Origin: Pseudanabaena sp. FACHB-1998 | GTDB lineage: Bacteria; Cyanobacteriota; Cyanobacteriia; Pseudanabaenales; Pseudanabaenaceae | DNA: 64,000 bases | Assembly (NCBI RefSeq): GCF_014696355.1 | Contig: NZ_JACJQA010000045.1 | Location: 124,001 to 188,000, forward strand | Reading direction: 5' to 3' | Shown: positions 53,118 through 63,826 of the stretch, piece by piece | How positions within the stretch are numbered: position 1 is the first letter of the stretch | Layout: each line of letters opens with the position of its first letter | Notes under the pieces: generated by a model | Database searches by the model: none | What the model saw: the letters and a program-made list of their open reading frames with translations, nothing else | Told to the model about the DNA's origin: nothing | Position numbers and translations under genes: made by a program

Positions 53118-55835
53118 ATGAACTCAAATAGTGATACCGTAACCACCTCTCCTCAGATGCCTAACGGCTATGTAGCTAATGGCAATGACAGCAATGGACA
53201 GAACGATCCAATGGCGCGCATTCTCTCTGCCTACGATCTAGAGAGTCAAGGGGATGTCAAGGCTGCCAGAGAAATTTATCAGCAAATTATTGCTGAGGAT
53301 AAAGATGGAACCTATGGCGCGATCGCGGCTAAGGCGATCGAAGCAATGGATGAGGCGCAAAATGACTCAACCCTGCTGGTATCCAAACAAGAACCAGCCA
53401 TTGTCGCTGCACCTCGTCCCACGGAAATACGGAAAGAGGTACAGAAACCCACCAAATCTACCAAATCCTCTAAGTCTGCTAAAGCGAACATCCAAACAAA
53501 ATCCTCACCCCTCAGTTGGTTCTATGATTTACCCGTTGGGCGTAAGCAATTTACGGCTTTGTTAGTTTCCGAGTTCTTGTCGCTTTCTCTAGTGGGTTTT
53601 GGGGCGTTTTTAATTGGTAAATCCCTACAGGATCAATTATTCAAACAGGCGCAGTCTGAGGTGTCGGTTATGGATATTAACTACAACATCAAGATTAATC
53701 AGATGGGTTTTGGCTTCCGAGGTCAGTCGGATAACGTGGCGGTAATTAGTGCGGCGAGTACCTATGCAAGTAAGCAGCCGATTCCACCGCCCTTGAAAGA
53801 GCAAGTCAAGAAGATTTTAGAGAATGAAATTAAGGCGCGGAAAATTGAATATGCGACTCTAGTGGGAGTCGATGCCAAGGTGATTGTGAGCGCCAATAGC
53901 GATCGCACAGGACAGGATTTTAATCCTAATAATTTGGTGAGTGATATTGTCGCTGAACCAAATCAAATTAAGGCTACGGCGATCGTCAGTGCCGATGATC
54001 TCCAAAAAGAAGCGCCCCCACTGCCCGAAGGTTTTACCCCCACCGATTCTCTCATTCGCTATACAGCTACGGCGGTAAAAGATCCTACCTCTCAGAAAGT
54101 GATTGGCGTGCTGATTTCAGGAGATATCGTCAATAAAAAAGCCCCCATTGTGGAAAACACCATCAAGGCTCTCGCCACCACCGCTCTGGCTACGGGCAAG
54201 AAAGGGCTAGGCGGCTACAGCGCAGTGTACTATCGCCAGCCATCGGGAGAATTTACGATCGCGACTTCCGTGGAGCAGCCCAATTTTGAGACAACTACTG
54301 CCAATATTCCCATCTCAGGAACGGCTGCCGATGATTTACTAAATCGCGCCACGACAGCCGAAAATGGACAAACCGTAACAGGTCGCGTTTTGGTCGGGAA
54401 TACTTACTACACAATGGCGGCGAGAGCCGTTCCCAATCGCATTATCGAAACGGAAAAGGGTGGTGTACCTAAGTATAGTAATGCTCCTGTTGGAATTCTT
54501 GTCCGAGGCACACCTGAGACGGAAATGAATGATCTATTGAGAACTACATGGATTATTCTGGGGATTTCTTCAATGTTTGTCATCTTCTTAGATATTCTCT
54601 TGGCAAGATTTTTGGACAAGATCATTACCAAGCCTGTGCAAGCACTCACTCCGATCGCGAAGCGATTTACTTCAGGTGATCGAAAGGCAAGGGCTGAATT
54701 ATTTGCCAATGATGAAATTGGTGAATTGACTCAGTCTTTTAATAGTATGGCAGATAGTATCGAGTTATCAGAGCAGTCTCTCGCTCAACAATCTCTACTC
54801 AAAGAGCAAGAAGCCGAACTTCAACGAAAAGAAAAAGAATTACTTCAAAGAGAAGTTATCAACCTCCTCTTAGAAATTGAAGGAGCTCAACAAGGTGACT
54901 TAACAGCCGAAGCGAAGGTAACGGATGGGGTAGTTGGTTCGATCGCTGATGCATTTAATGCTACCATTCGGAAGTTACGGAAACTGGTAGAGGAAGTTAA
55001 ATCTACGGCTATTCATGCTGAATCTCTAGCCAAGGAAAGCGAAAACTCCGTCCAGAAATTTTCGAGTACCTCCCTCTCTCAATCCGACGGCATTGCTCAA
55101 GCCCTTGAAGCCGTAGAACAGAATACCCAATCGATCGCACAGGTGGCAAAGTCAGCACAGGATGCTGCCGAAGTAGCCCGCCGAGCCGCGATCGCCGCAA
55201 GGGCAGGTGATGAAAAAATGAATCGCACCGTTGGCAGTATTAAAGCCATTCGTTCCACCGTGGCGGCAACATCCAAAAAGATGAAACAGCTGGCGGAGTC
55301 ATCACAGGAAGTTTCGCAAATTGTTGCCATTATTTCTAACATTTCCGAAAAAACGAACCTCCTCGCCTTCAATGCTTCGATTGAAGCTGCCAGAGCAGGA
55401 GAAAATGGTCAGGGCTTCCGTGTAGTTGCCGATGAGGTAAGGCGTTTAGCTGATCGTGTAACCGACGCTACTAGAGAAATTCAGTTACTAGTTACGACCA
55501 TTCAGCAGGAAACCACGGAAGTACTCAAAGCGATGGAAGTGGGGACTGCGGAAGTTGTAGCAGGGACAAAATCGGTAGAAGAAACGAAGGAAACTCTCAA
55601 AGATTTAGCCGACCTCAGCCAAACTATCGATAACTACTTGCAGACAATTTCGAGTAGTACGATCTCTCAAACCCAAGTATCGCAAAAGGTAAATAGCATT
55701 ATGGAAAATGCCAATGCGATCGCCCAAGCAACAGCTACCGATACACAAACCGTTGTTTCTTCATTGCAAGTCCTTGTCGGTGTAGTTGATGAGCTACAGA
55801 CCTCAGTACGTCAGTTCCGTCTTGAAAAAGAATAA
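53118..55835 (+). CDS. Methyl-accepting chemotaxis protein (PilJ type)
   Basis: The 905-residue receptor has about 130 disordered, Lys/Ser-rich residues, a first membrane helix near 150-170 ([18 protein letters not shown]), a large external domain (about 172-470) with a double-Cache pattern, a second helix near 474-495 ([20 protein letters not shown]), HAMP, a coil and the signalling hairpin ([20 protein letters not shown] near 756-775). There is no GAF domain, so it is not a bilin photoreceptor of the PixJ/TaxD1 type. It is the fourth gene of the operon. The signal is unknown. A hairpin follows the stop. Confidence 0.88.
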   Translation: MNSNSDTVTTSPQMPNGYVANGNDSNGQNDPMARILSAYDLESQGDVKAAREIYQQIIAEDKDGTYGAIAAKAIEAMDEAQNDSTLLVSKQEPAIVAAPRPTEIRKEVQKPTKSTKSSKSAKANIQTKSSPLSWFYDLPVGRKQFTALLVSEFLSLSLVGFGAFLIGKSLQDQLFKQAQSEVSVMDINYNIKINQMGFGFRGQSDNVAVISAASTYASKQPIPPPLKEQVKKILENEIKARKIEYATLVGVDAKVIVSANSDRTGQDFNPNNLVSDIVAEPNQIKATAIVSADDLQKEAPPLPEGFTPTDSLIRYTATAVKDPTSQKVIGVLISGDIVNKKAPIVENTIKALATTALATGKKGLGGYSAVYYRQPSGEFTIATSVEQPNFETTTANIPISGTAADDLLNRATTAENGQTVTGRVLVGNTYYTMAARAVPNRIIETEKGGVPKYSNAPVGILVRGTPETEMNDLLRTTWIILGISSMFVIFLDILLARFLDKIITKPVQALTPIAKRFTSGDRKARAELFANDEIGELTQSFNSMADSIELSEQSLAQQSLLKEQEAELQRKEKELLQREVINLLLEIEGAQQGDLTAEAKVTDGVVGSIADAFNATIRKLRKLVEEVKSTAIHAESLAKESENSVQKFSSTSLSQSDGIAQALEAVEQNTQSIAQVAKSAQDAAEVARRAAIAARAGDEKMNRTVGSIKAIRSTVAATSKKMKQLAESSQEVSQIVAIISNISEKTNLLAFNASIEAARAGENGQGFRVVADEVRRLADRVTDATREIQLLVTTIQQETTEVLKAMEVGTAEVVAGTKSVEETKETLKDLADLSQTIDNYLQTISSSTISQTQVSQKVNSIMENANAIAQATATDTQTVVSSLQVLVGVVDELQTSVRQFRLEKE

Positions 55836-55839
55836 AAAT

Positions 55840-55870
55840 AAGGCAAGCAGCACTAAGTGCTGCTTGCCTT
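55840..55870. terminator. Hairpin between the MCP and CheA-like genes
   Basis: A perfect 14-bp stem AAGGCAAGCAGCAC with a TAA loop and complement, 4 bp beyond the MCP stop. It lies within the operon, so it may weaken rather than stop transcription into the last gene. Confidence 0.65.
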
Positions 55871-55901
55871 TTAACTCCTGTCATATTTGGGAATTAGATC
55901 G

Positions 55902-58808
55902 ATGAAAACCTTAAATCCAGAAGTTCTTAAGGAAATAGCTATTGAAACTCGGCAATGCTTTCTAAATGAAGATGCGCCTAGTTATTTGGCAAATCTCCAA
56001 AAAGGTCTAGCCCAAATCCAAGCGGGAAACCCTGACTATGTTTTCTTGATGCACGCGGCGCATTCTCTCAAGGGTGGTTCGGCGATCGCCGAACTAAGTA
56101 GCCTCAGTAAACTCGCCCATAAATTAGAGGACATTTTAGAGATTCTCCAACATAACGAACTTTGCGATCGCAGGATGATTACTGACGTTTTCAGTCATGG
56201 TGTTGATGAAGTTGCGTCAGTGCTATCTCAGGCAAGTGGTTTGCCTCATAATATCTTGGCTGATATTGATATTGATGCCAAGTTTTTAGATGGCTTAGAT
56301 ACTTTGCTAGAGAGCTTTAAAGGAAAAGACTTAATCAATCCATTAACTAATAATTCAGATTTTAATTCCATAAATCAATTCGCTCAAAATGGAGTCCCCG
56401 CTCTAGCTTTAGATAGCAATGCTCCCCAAAAAACAACAATTAGTCCGCTTATTCGATCTGCCTTAGAAAAAGATTTAGAAACCTGTATTCAACAAGTAGA
56501 ATCTCAATTACTAGCAAATAATTCAGTTTTATCAATATCTAAAATCAAAGAGGAACTGCAATATTTTTGTGATGAATGTTTGCTATTAGGCGATACTCTT
56601 AATCTTACTTGGTTAATTGACACCGTAGAACCCTTTGAAACTTCTATTCAGCAATCTCTAGCTATTGATGCGCTTTTGGCTGAAACTCAAGAGATTATCA
56701 AAAGCTTGCGATCGCAAAGTTCGCAATATCTCAATCCCGAATTAAATTCAAAATTAAATCTAGAATTAAATCTGGATTTCGAGTTTAGTGATAGTTCTAA
56801 GGATTTCCTACCTATTGCTTCTACAGCAAATACCGATAATCAGCCAATAGACACAAAGCCCATTTCTGAAGAGGATAATAATCCCATTCAAATTTTGCCC
56901 CCTCCAACGGCAAAGGCGATCGCGGCTTCTACTTCAGAAGTGATTTCCTACTTGCGGATTCCTTCCGCTCAAATGGAGAGCATGACTAACACTGTTGCAG
57001 AGATGATTTTGCGCCACGAACGCTTGGTACAGCAACAGCAGCAATTAGGGCGCACCAATAAAAATCTTCAATCCCTAGTTTTGCAGATGATCCCGCTCCA
57101 AGAGCAAGTACAAACAATCTATGATGCCTTAGCGATTAATGAAACTGCTAAGCAACCTTTAGGGGGTTTGGAAGATCATGATGATTTTGATGAATTGGAA
57201 CTTGATCAATATTCTTCCTCCCATACTACTCTCCAAAATTTGCAAGAAGTATTACTGAGAGTGCGTGAAAGTCGCTCAGATATTGATCTTAGCTATCGGG
57301 ACTTAGGCGAAGAAATCGAATATTTGCGCCAAGATCTTGATCGACTCTATGCTCAATTAACCCAATCGCGTCTTGTTCCTTTTAAGACCCTTGCTAGCCG
57401 CTTTGTGCCACAGCTTAAGCGACTCTGTCATCGCTACCATAAGCAGGTAGAATTAGTAATTCAAGGAGAAGAGGTTCCCATTGATCAGGTAATTTTAGAG
57501 CAGTTACAAACACCTCTAAATCATCTATTAGTCAATGCCTTCGATCATGGCGTAGAAAGTCCTGAAACCAGATTATCCCTAGGTAAATCCGCTAAGGCTA
57601 CCCTCACTCTAAGCGCCATAGTTGCTGGTAACCAAGTAATCATTTCGCTCAAAGATGATGGCGATGGAATTGATTTAGAAAAAGTCTATGGACGCGCTGT
57701 AGAGCGAAATATTTGCCCTCCCGATACTTCCATTGAGTCAATTTCCCGTCAAGAAATTCTCAATTTTATTTTTCAGCCGCATTTTTCTACTAAAGATGTG
57801 GTCAGTGATATCTCTGGGCGCGGTATGGGATTGGATATTGTGCGATCGCAAATCAATCGTTTACGCGGCAATATTCAAGTTGATACGACGCAGGGGCAAG
57901 GTACAACCTTCACGATTCGCTTACCGCTTGGGTTAAGCCTAGTTACGCTATTAATCTGTGCGATCGGAGAAAACCTAATCGCAATTCCTGCTAACGATGT
58001 GCTAGATATCTTTCCCTATGCGGAAGCCCAAATACAGAAAGAAAATAACTCAACAAAAATCCTCTGGCGAAAACAAATGATTTCGCTTTTACACTTGAAA
58101 CAGGCTCTAAATTATGCCAGACAAACCAAAGAACAGACTAATCCTAAAGTTTGCTTAGTACTCAACCGTACTGATATAGCGATCGCTGTGGCGATCGACA
58201 TGATCATTGAAGAAAGGCAGTTAATTTTAAAACCCTTTGATCGCAGCGTCGAAATTCCTAGCTATCTGACTGGCTGTACGATTTTGGGTACTGGTCAAGT
58301 TGTGCCTGTGTTAACTCCAGATAACTTACATCTACTCTTGCCTGAAAATATTATAAAAAAGAAAAAAGAGACTAAATCAACTAATCAATCCACTAATCAA
58401 TTAGACAATAACCCTGTAAAACCAACCCTTACTCCTAAATTAACCAAAAGCATATTGATTGCTGAAGATTCGATCGCTACTCGTAATATGTTAGAGCGAC
58501 TATTAAAACAATTAGACTTTGATGTTATTGCCTGCCGTGATGGACAAGAGGCGATCGAAGCTCTTAATCGAAATCAAAGCAATATCTCGATGGTAATTTC
58601 CGATATAGAAATGCCTCGGGCAAATGGATTCGATTTGCTGCAATCTATTCGGGCAAGCGATCGCTGGTCTACTCTTCCTGTGGTGATGCTGACTTCGCGC
58701 ACAGGCGATCGGCATCGTCAAAAAGCCATAAGTCTTGGCGCAAATGGATATCTCAGTAAACCAATTGTGGTTGGAGAGTTAATTAATTGCTTAAATAGCT
58801 TGGCATAA
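55902..58808 (+). CDS. CheA-like hybrid kinase (PilL type)
   Basis: From the ATG at 55902 the protein has 968 residues. The HPt domain has H54 in HAAHSLKGGSAIAE; a low-complexity region and a dimerisation helix follow; the ATPase has NHLLVNAFDHGVESPETR near 542-559 and SGRGMGLDIV near 641-650. Then a CheW-like domain (about 680-810) and a C-terminal receiver with D901 in MVISDIEMPRANG complete the chain. A TTG at 55887 would add five residues with poor support. No CheB or CheR gene is in the operon, as is usual for cyanobacterial Pix/Pil units. Confidence 0.9.
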   Translation: MKTLNPEVLKEIAIETRQCFLNEDAPSYLANLQKGLAQIQAGNPDYVFLMHAAHSLKGGSAIAELSSLSKLAHKLEDILEILQHNELCDRRMITDVFSHGVDEVASVLSQASGLPHNILADIDIDAKFLDGLDTLLESFKGKDLINPLTNNSDFNSINQFAQNGVPALALDSNAPQKTTISPLIRSALEKDLETCIQQVESQLLANNSVLSISKIKEELQYFCDECLLLGDTLNLTWLIDTVEPFETSIQQSLAIDALLAETQEIIKSLRSQSSQYLNPELNSKLNLELNLDFEFSDSSKDFLPIASTANTDNQPIDTKPISEEDNNPIQILPPPTAKAIAASTSEVISYLRIPSAQMESMTNTVAEMILRHERLVQQQQQLGRTNKNLQSLVLQMIPLQEQVQTIYDALAINETAKQPLGGLEDHDDFDELELDQYSSSHTTLQNLQEVLLRVRESRSDIDLSYRDLGEEIEYLRQDLDRLYAQLTQSRLVPFKTLASRFVPQLKRLCHRYHKQVELVIQGEEVPIDQVILEQLQTPLNHLLVNAFDHGVESPETRLSLGKSAKATLTLSAIVAGNQVIISLKDDGDGIDLEKVYGRAVERNICPPDTSIESISRQEILNFIFQPHFSTKDVVSDISGRGMGLDIVRSQINRLRGNIQVDTTQGQGTTFTIRLPLGLSLVTLLICAIGENLIAIPANDVLDIFPYAEAQIQKENNSTKILWRKQMISLLHLKQALNYARQTKEQTNPKVCLVLNRTDIAIAVAIDMIIEERQLILKPFDRSVEIPSYLTGCTILGTGQVVPVLTPDNLHLLLPENIIKKKKETKSTNQSTNQLDNNPVKPTLTPKLTKSILIAEDSIATRNMLERLLKQLDFDVIACRDGQEAIEALNRNQSNISMVISDIEMPRANGFDLLQSIRASDRWSTLPVVMLTSRTGDRHRQKAISLGANGYLSKPIVVGELINCLNSLA

Positions 58809-59123
58809 TTAACAGACAAAGCCAAAAAACTTATGGCGCACACGCAGCGTGCGCCATAAGTTTTTTGGTATAAGGCGCTCCGCAAGGTTGTGAAATTAAA
58901 AAATAGTCATTCTATTTGTTTTATCGGTATGAGAGGCGATCGCCAAAGCCCTTACTTAACGCTTCTTAACAAGCGCACCTTATTTCTAGATATAACTACC
59001 CATAAACTGAATACTAGTCGTAAAATAGGCAGTCATATAGGTATATAAACTGCAATTTATCCGCAAAATTTTCTAGTTGCATACTAGTTGCATAAAATAG
59101 CATAAGAGAAAACAGCACGAACT
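58809..59123. promoter_or_regulatory. Region before acsF with one palindrome
   Basis: The palindrome 58822-58868 has arms CCAAAAAACTTATGGCGCAC and complement with a 7-nt loop, 14 bp after the CheA-like gene, and probably ends the pil operon. From 58900 to 59123 the AT-rich stretch is the probable promoter and leader of acsF. I cannot name precise promoter boxes. Confidence 0.55.
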
Positions 59124-60203
59124 ATGGTAGCTACTCCTTCTAAACCCGATGTAAGCCAGTCAAACCAACAAAAGGTTAACGGGACTGGTCGACGCGAAAC
59201 AATCCTCACCCCACGCTTCTACACCACCGATTTTGAAGCGATGGCAAACATGGACATCTTCGACCTTAAGCCAGATTATGAAGCTATCCTCGAAGAGTTT
59301 AAATTTGACTATAACCGTCGTCACTTTGTCCGCACGGCTGATTTCAATCAATCATGGGATCACATCGATCCTCAGGTGAGAGAGCATTTCCGTGTTTTCC
59401 TTGAAGGATCTTGCACTTCTGAATTTTCAGGATTTTTGCTGTACAAAGAAATTGCTGTCAAAATCAAAGATAAGAATCCTTTGATGGCTGAAATTTTTAG
59501 CCTGATGAGTCGTGATGAAGCTCGGCACGCTGGCTTTTTGAATAAAGCCATGCCAGACTTTGATCTGCAACTTGACCTTTCGACATTATCGAAAACGAAG
59601 AAATACGTTTACTTCGCACCGAAGTTTATTTTCTACGCCACCTATCTATCGGAAAAGATTGGCTACTGGCGCTATATCAAAATTCACCAGCATTTCCTTG
59701 CCCATCCTGAATATCGCATTTATCCAATCTTCAATTTCTTTGAAAATTGGTGCCAAGATGAGAGCCGTCACGGTGATTTCTGTAGTCTTCTGCTCCGTAG
59801 CGAAACGAACAATATCAAGGGGATTAGAGCAAATCTTTGGAGCAAGTTTTTCTTGCTATCCGTATTTGCAACGATGTATCTAAACGATATTTGTGTTCGT
59901 AACGAGTTTTATGAATCCATTGGTATGGATACTAGAAAGTATGTCGATGAAGTTCTTCGCGAAACCAATCGTGATGCAGCTAAGGCTTTCCCCGTAATTA
60001 TGGATTTAGAGAATCCTAAGTTCTGGAGTTGCCTCAAGAAATGCGAAGAAAACAATGCCAAGTTGGTACAAATTGATGAGTCGAATTCTCCTGAATGGTT
60101 GAAGAAGATTCAAAAACTACCTTACCTTGCTAACAATGGTTTGCAGTTCTTGACTATGTATCTTCAACCTTCTATCCCCACACCTAAGGGTGTAGTTCTC
60201 TAG
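59124..60203 (+). CDS. acsF: Mg-protoporphyrin IX monomethyl ester oxidative cyclase (aerobic)
   Basis: AcsF (ChlA/CycI) forms ring E of chlorophyll using oxygen and a di-iron centre. The 359-residue protein has the iron-binding motifs EEFKFDYNRRHF near 54-65, SRDEARHAGF near 131-140 and NWCQDESRHGDF near 210-221, with the typical E and E-x-x-H ligands. The first 30 residues are variable. The next gene on the strand is a phytol kinase-type gene, also in chlorophyll metabolism. A palindrome abuts the stop codon. Confidence 0.96.
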   Translation: MVATPSKPDVSQSNQQKVNGTGRRETILTPRFYTTDFEAMANMDIFDLKPDYEAILEEFKFDYNRRHFVRTADFNQSWDHIDPQVREHFRVFLEGSCTSEFSGFLLYKEIAVKIKDKNPLMAEIFSLMSRDEARHAGFLNKAMPDFDLQLDLSTLSKTKKYVYFAPKFIFYATYLSEKIGYWRYIKIHQHFLAHPEYRIYPIFNFFENWCQDESRHGDFCSLLLRSETNNIKGIRANLWSKFFLLSVFATMYLNDICVRNEFYESIGMDTRKYVDEVLRETNRDAAKAFPVIMDLENPKFWSCLKKCEENNAKLVQIDESNSPEWLKKIQKLPYLANNGLQFLTMYLQPSIPTPKGVVL

Positions 60204-60242
60204 AACTTAAAAAAGGAGCGCTCAGCGCTCCTTTTTTAAGTT
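60204..60242. terminator. Palindrome directly after acsF
   Basis: AACTTAAAAAAGGAGCGCT and its complement start at the first base after the stop. The GC core flanked by A6/T6 runs fits a terminator that works in both directions. Confidence 0.82.
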
Positions 60243-60278
60243 TTGGTTGTTAATAATATTTGTTTTTTCTAATGCCTT

Positions 60279-60965
60279 ATGCCCATAACTAGTGACATCG
60301 CCCCAACCACCAATATAGCTTTTCAAGTCTGTGCGGTCGCTATTTGGCTAGGACTTGTATTTCTGACTTCAGAAATCTTGCATCGTTTTAAGCAAGATCC
60401 TGAGCTAGTTCGTAAGGTTGTCCATATTGGTACGGGAAACGTGTTGCTAATTGCATGGTGGTTACAGATTCCTACATGGCTATGTATTGCTGCTGGTGTG
60501 ATTTTTAGCGCGATCGCCTTGGCATCTCACCTCATCAATATTTTACCGATGCTCAATGATGTGGGGCGTAAAACCTATGGAGTATTCTATTACGCTTTAA
60601 GTATCACCATTTTGGTTACTCTGTTATGGGAAAATCACCCACAATATGCGGTGATTGGGGTAATGGTGATGTCTTGGGGCGATGGGATGGCGGCTTTAAT
60701 CGGCAAGCGTTTTGGTAAGCATACCTTTGTAAATCGGGGAAATAAGCGCAGTTACGAGGGTTCCTTGGCAATGTTTACAACTAGCTTGGTTGTTATTCTG
60801 GGGATTTTTGGGATTAATAAGGGAATTAGTCCCAGTGATTTTGGTGTAGCTGTGCCTGTTGCGGCGATCGCTGCTTTACTTGAGGCTTATTCTCCTGGGG
60901 GGACAGATAATCTTTCCGTTCCCTTATCTAGTGCTTTCTTGAGTTTAGCTTTGCAATCCCTCTAA
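60279..60965 (+). CDS. Phytol/polyprenol kinase-like membrane protein (VTE5/SEC59 family)
   Basis: The 228-residue membrane protein belongs to the CTP-dependent lipid kinase family that includes phytol kinase (VTE5), which lets cells reuse phytol released from chlorophyll. Family features are ELVRKVVHIGTGNVLLIAWW near 42-61, VMVMSWGDGMAALIGKRFGK near 128-147 and GNKRSYEGSLAMF near 153-165. About seven membrane helices are expected. Which lipid it phosphorylates is not certain. It follows acsF by 75 bp, with a terminator between. Confidence 0.85.
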   Translation: MPITSDIAPTTNIAFQVCAVAIWLGLVFLTSEILHRFKQDPELVRKVVHIGTGNVLLIAWWLQIPTWLCIAAGVIFSAIALASHLINILPMLNDVGRKTYGVFYYALSITILVTLLWENHPQYAVIGVMVMSWGDGMAALIGKRFGKHTFVNRGNKRSYEGSLAMFTTSLVVILGIFGINKGISPSDFGVAVPVAAIAALLEAYSPGGTDNLSVPLSSAFLSLALQSL

Positions 60966-60968
60966 CTA

Positions 60969-60995
60969 AATCAGGGGCGCATTGCGCCCCTGATT
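60969..60995. terminator. Hairpin shared by the phytol-kinase-type gene and ndhE
   Basis: AATCAGGGGCGC-ATT-GCGCCCCTGATT, a perfect 12-bp stem, stands between two convergent genes; it is 3 bp from one stop and 4 bp from the other and may end both transcripts. Confidence 0.78.
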
Positions 60996-60999
60996 GGCA

Positions 61000-61305
61000 T
61001 TACCAGCGTAACAAGTTAAATTGCTCCATATCCACGGTATCGCGACTGCGATAGATGGATAGGACGATCGCTAGACCAACGGCTGCTTCCGCCGCAGCGA
61101 TCGAAATAACGAAAATTGTAAATACTTGACCACGAATACTGGCGGAATCTAAGAAATTAGAAAAAGCCATCAAATTTAAGTTAACGGCATTGAGCATTAA
61201 TTCCACAGACATTAATACGCGCACGGCGTTACGGCTCGTAATTAATCCATAAATGCCAATGCAAAATAGAGCCGCGGCAATAATCAAAAAAGGTTCTAAA
61301 GTCAT
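61000..61305 (-). CDS. ndhE: NDH-1 subunit E (NuoK type)
   Basis: The 101-residue membrane protein is one of the proton-pumping-arm subunits of the NDH-1 complex, used in respiration and cyclic electron flow. It has three helices, [19 protein letters not shown] near 30-48 with the conserved Glu, and ends in [16 protein letters not shown]. It is the last gene of ndhH-A-I-G-E. Confidence 0.96.
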   Translation of the reverse strand: MTLEPFLIIAAALFCIGIYGLITSRNAVRVLMSVELMLNAVNLNLMAFSNFLDSASIRGQVFTIFVISIAAAEAAVGLAIVLSIYRSRDTVDMEQFNLLRW

Positions 61306-61361
61306 ATTTATTTACTATTAATTGCAATTGATGAATCATTAAGGCTCTAAGCATCAATGAT

Positions 61362-61973
61362 TTATTTAGAAGCAACAAGCTGCTCTTTGGGCTTTTCTAA
61401 CAACTCTAAAGACTCTTCCGAATCTGCCTGTCCAACTTTAATGGCATCAGGTACAAACTCACGTCGAGCGAGGACGATCGCGCCAATCAGTGCTACTAAC
61501 AATAAGACCGAAGCTAATTCAAAGGGCAGCAAGTAATCACTGAAGAAATGCTGACCAATAACCACCATGGTGGATGGTAGTTTGGCAATGCTAGAAGTGA
61601 CTGCCCACTTTGTGGAAGTAACAGTTACGCCTAACAAGGCAAAAAGTCCTAAACAAACAACACCTGTCACAACGCTGCGTAAAGCTCCATACTTAACGTC
61701 TTGGTAATCTTGGCGCTTATTGACCAACATGATCGCAAACAAGATCAAGATATTGACCGCCCCAACATAGATCAAAACCTGTGCTGCTGCTACAAAATCA
61801 GCATTTAGGAGCAAATATAACCCTGCCATGCTAATAAAAGTTGCACCGAGCAGAAATGCAGCATAGACAATATTTTGTAACAGGACTACGCCCATTGCCG
61901 AAGCGATCAACATTGCTGTTAGGACAACTAGGGAAACGGTTTGTGAACCATCACCTAAACCGATATTGTTCAT
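61362..61973 (-). CDS. ndhG: NDH-1 subunit G (NuoJ type)
   Basis: The 203-residue membrane protein has five helices. Family lines are IVYAAFLLGATFISMAGLYL near 31-50 and AAQVLIYVGAVNILILFAIM near 58-77. The C-terminal tail is longer than in NuoJ and is hydrophilic (GQADSEESLELLEKPKEQLV). It lies between ndhI and ndhE, with 56 bp to ndhE. Confidence 0.95.
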   Translation of the reverse strand: MNNIGLGDGSQTVSLVVLTAMLIASAMGVVLLQNIVYAAFLLGATFISMAGLYLLLNADFVAAAQVLIYVGAVNILILFAIMLVNKRQDYQDVKYGALRSVVTGVVCLGLFALLGVTVTSTKWAVTSSIAKLPSTMVVIGQHFFSDYLLPFELASVLLLVALIGAIVLARREFVPDAIKVGQADSEESLELLEKPKEQLVASK

Positions 61974-62003
61974 TAAAATCTCCTTGTAATAGTCTGGATG
62001 ACA

Positions 62004-62038
62004 AAGAATAAAAAATTGCTTAGCAATTTTTTATTCTT
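62004..62038. repeat. Hairpin between ndhI and ndhG
   Basis: AAGAATAAAAAATTGCT and complement, a 17-bp AT-rich stem inside the ndh operon. It is not GC-rich, so it may act as a processing or partial stop site. Confidence 0.55.
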
Positions 62039-62043
62039 CATAC

Positions 62044-62622
62044 TTATTTAGTTTCAGCAATTTCTTCAGGACGCAGCCCTGCACGTTTAGCTGTATGTGG
62101 TACTTCATGACCTTCGATTACACCCTTCGGCAAATAGCCAAGCTCACGAATTGGCGTGACAAAAGGATCTTCAGTAACCTTGGTAGGCATCCGTCCGAGG
62201 GCGACGCTATCAAAGTTCAATTCATGGCGATCGAAAGTTGACATGTCATATTCTTCGGTCATTGATAACGCATTAGTGGGGCAGTATTCCACACAGTTAC
62301 CGCAAAAAATACATACTCCAAAGTCAATACTGTAACTTTTGAGTTCCTTTTTCTTGATCTCTGTGTTAAATTTCCAATCCACTACAGGCAAGTTAATCGG
62401 ACATACGCGCACACAGACTTCGCAGGAAATACACTTATCAAACTCAAAGTGAATCCGTCCGCGAAAACGCTCAGAAGGAATCAATTTTTCGTAAGGATAC
62501 TGCACCGTAATCGGACGACGACGCATATGATCAAAGGTTACCGACATCCCTTGTCCGATATATTTCGCCGCTTGTACTGCTTCTTTGGTGTATTCACCAA
62601 CTTTATTCAGAAATTTCAGCAT
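62044..62622 (-). CDS. ndhI: NDH-1 subunit I (NuoI type, two 4Fe-4S clusters)
   Basis: The 192-residue ferredoxin-like subunit carries two [4Fe-4S] clusters in the electron-transfer arm. The ligands are [12 protein letters not shown] near 64-75 and [12 protein letters not shown] near 103-114. The C-terminal part ([17 protein letters not shown]) is family-typical. It lies between ndhA and ndhG. Confidence 0.96.
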   Translation of the reverse strand: MLKFLNKVGEYTKEAVQAAKYIGQGMSVTFDHMRRRPITVQYPYEKLIPSERFRGRIHFEFDKCISCEVCVRVCPINLPVVDWKFNTEIKKKELKSYSIDFGVCIFCGNCVEYCPTNALSMTEEYDMSTFDRHELNFDSVALGRMPTKVTEDPFVTPIRELGYLPKGVIEGHEVPHTAKRAGLRPEEIAETK

Positions 62623-62707
62623 TTTGATATTTTAGGGTTAAGTTTCTGCTTTCAATTCAAAAATCTTGTTCCTCTCTTACTTTTAGAGAGGTGCTAGGTA
62701 TGAGAGC

Positions 62708-63826
62708 TTATCCACCAAATGCGAAGGGAAAAGCTAGTTTCAATGCTGCGGTAATTAGTAAATTTGCTAAGCCGATGGGCAAGAGAAATTTCCAACCTAG
62801 ATCGAGCAGTTGGTCGATGCGAACCCGAGGAACAGTCCACCGCAATAGGATCGCAAAGAAGATAAAGGCATAGGTTTTAACAAGGGTGGAAGTTAAACCA
62901 ATGAAAGCGGCGATAACTTGCCACCATGCAGTGTTTGCTTCGATCCCTAAGGCGGCGCTAATTTTGTCAATGGGAAAAGGTAGTTCCCAACCGCCGAGGT
63001 AAAGAATGGAAGCAAGTAAGCCCGCTAGCAACAGGTTGGCATAGGAACCACCATAGAAGAAGGCAAATCTGATCCCTGAGTATTCGGTTTGATAACCAGC
63101 GACAAGTTCTTCTTCGGCTTCTGGCAAGTCAAAGGGTAATCGCTCACATTCAGCCAGAGCCGCAATGATGAAGATGACAAACCCAATTGGTTGCCGCCAA
63201 ATATTCCACGACAGAATCCCGTATTCGGCTTGCTGATTAACGATATCAATAGTGCTAAGTCCATTGGTCATCAGCGCTACAGCAAGCACTGCTAAAGCTA
63301 GAGGAATTTCGTAGCTGATTGACTGTGCGGCAGCCCGTAAACCACCAAGGAGCGAGTATTTGTTATTGGAAGAGTAACCTGCCATCAGTAAGCCAATGGG
63401 GGCAACGCTAGAGATCGCAATGATGAAGAATACGCCTGTGCCAATGTCAGAAATAATTAAGTTCTGACCAAAGGGGATAACTAGATAACATAAAAAGACG
63501 GAGATGAAAACTAAAGCAGGTCCAATCGTATAGAGCAGAGGATCGGCTTTAGCGGGAATTGTGCCTTGCTTGATTAACAGTTTGCCAACGTCCGCGAGGG
63601 GAATTAGCAAACCAAATGGCCCTGCATATTCAGGTCCAATCCGTTGTTGAGCCGCAGCAGAAATTTTCCGCTCTAACCATGTGCAGACCAGTGCGCCCAC
63701 GGTTACACCTAAAACCATTACTGCCATGGGCAATAACATCCAAATCACTTTGGCGACATCGGCGGGTAAGCCCAGCCCTGTCAGGATTTCAATTAAAGAT
63801 TTTTGTAAATCAATTCCACCGTACAT
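62708..63826 (-). CDS. ndhA: NDH-1 subunit A (NuoH type)
   Basis: The 372-residue membrane subunit joins the hydrophilic and membrane arms near the quinone site. It has [20 protein letters not shown] near 45-64, and [34 protein letters not shown] near 227-246 with the acidic residues usual for NuoH. Its ATG overlaps the ndhH stop in TAATG, so translation of the two is coupled. Confidence 0.96.
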   Translation of the reverse strand: MYGGIDLQKSLIEILTGLGLPADVAKVIWMLLPMAVMVLGVTVGALVCTWLERKISAAAQQRIGPEYAGPFGLLIPLADVGKLLIKQGTIPAKADPLLYTIGPALVFISVFLCYLVIPFGQNLIISDIGTGVFFIIAISSVAPIGLLMAGYSSNNKYSLLGGLRAAAQSISYEIPLALAVLAVALMTNGLSTIDIVNQQAEYGILSWNIWRQPIGFVIFIIAALAECERLPFDLPEAEEELVAGYQTEYSGIRFAFFYGGSYANLLLAGLLASILYLGGWELPFPIDKISAALGIEANTAWWQVIAAFIGLTSTLVKTYAFIFFAILLRWTVPRVRIDQLLDLGWKFLLPIGLANLLITAALKLAFPFAFGG

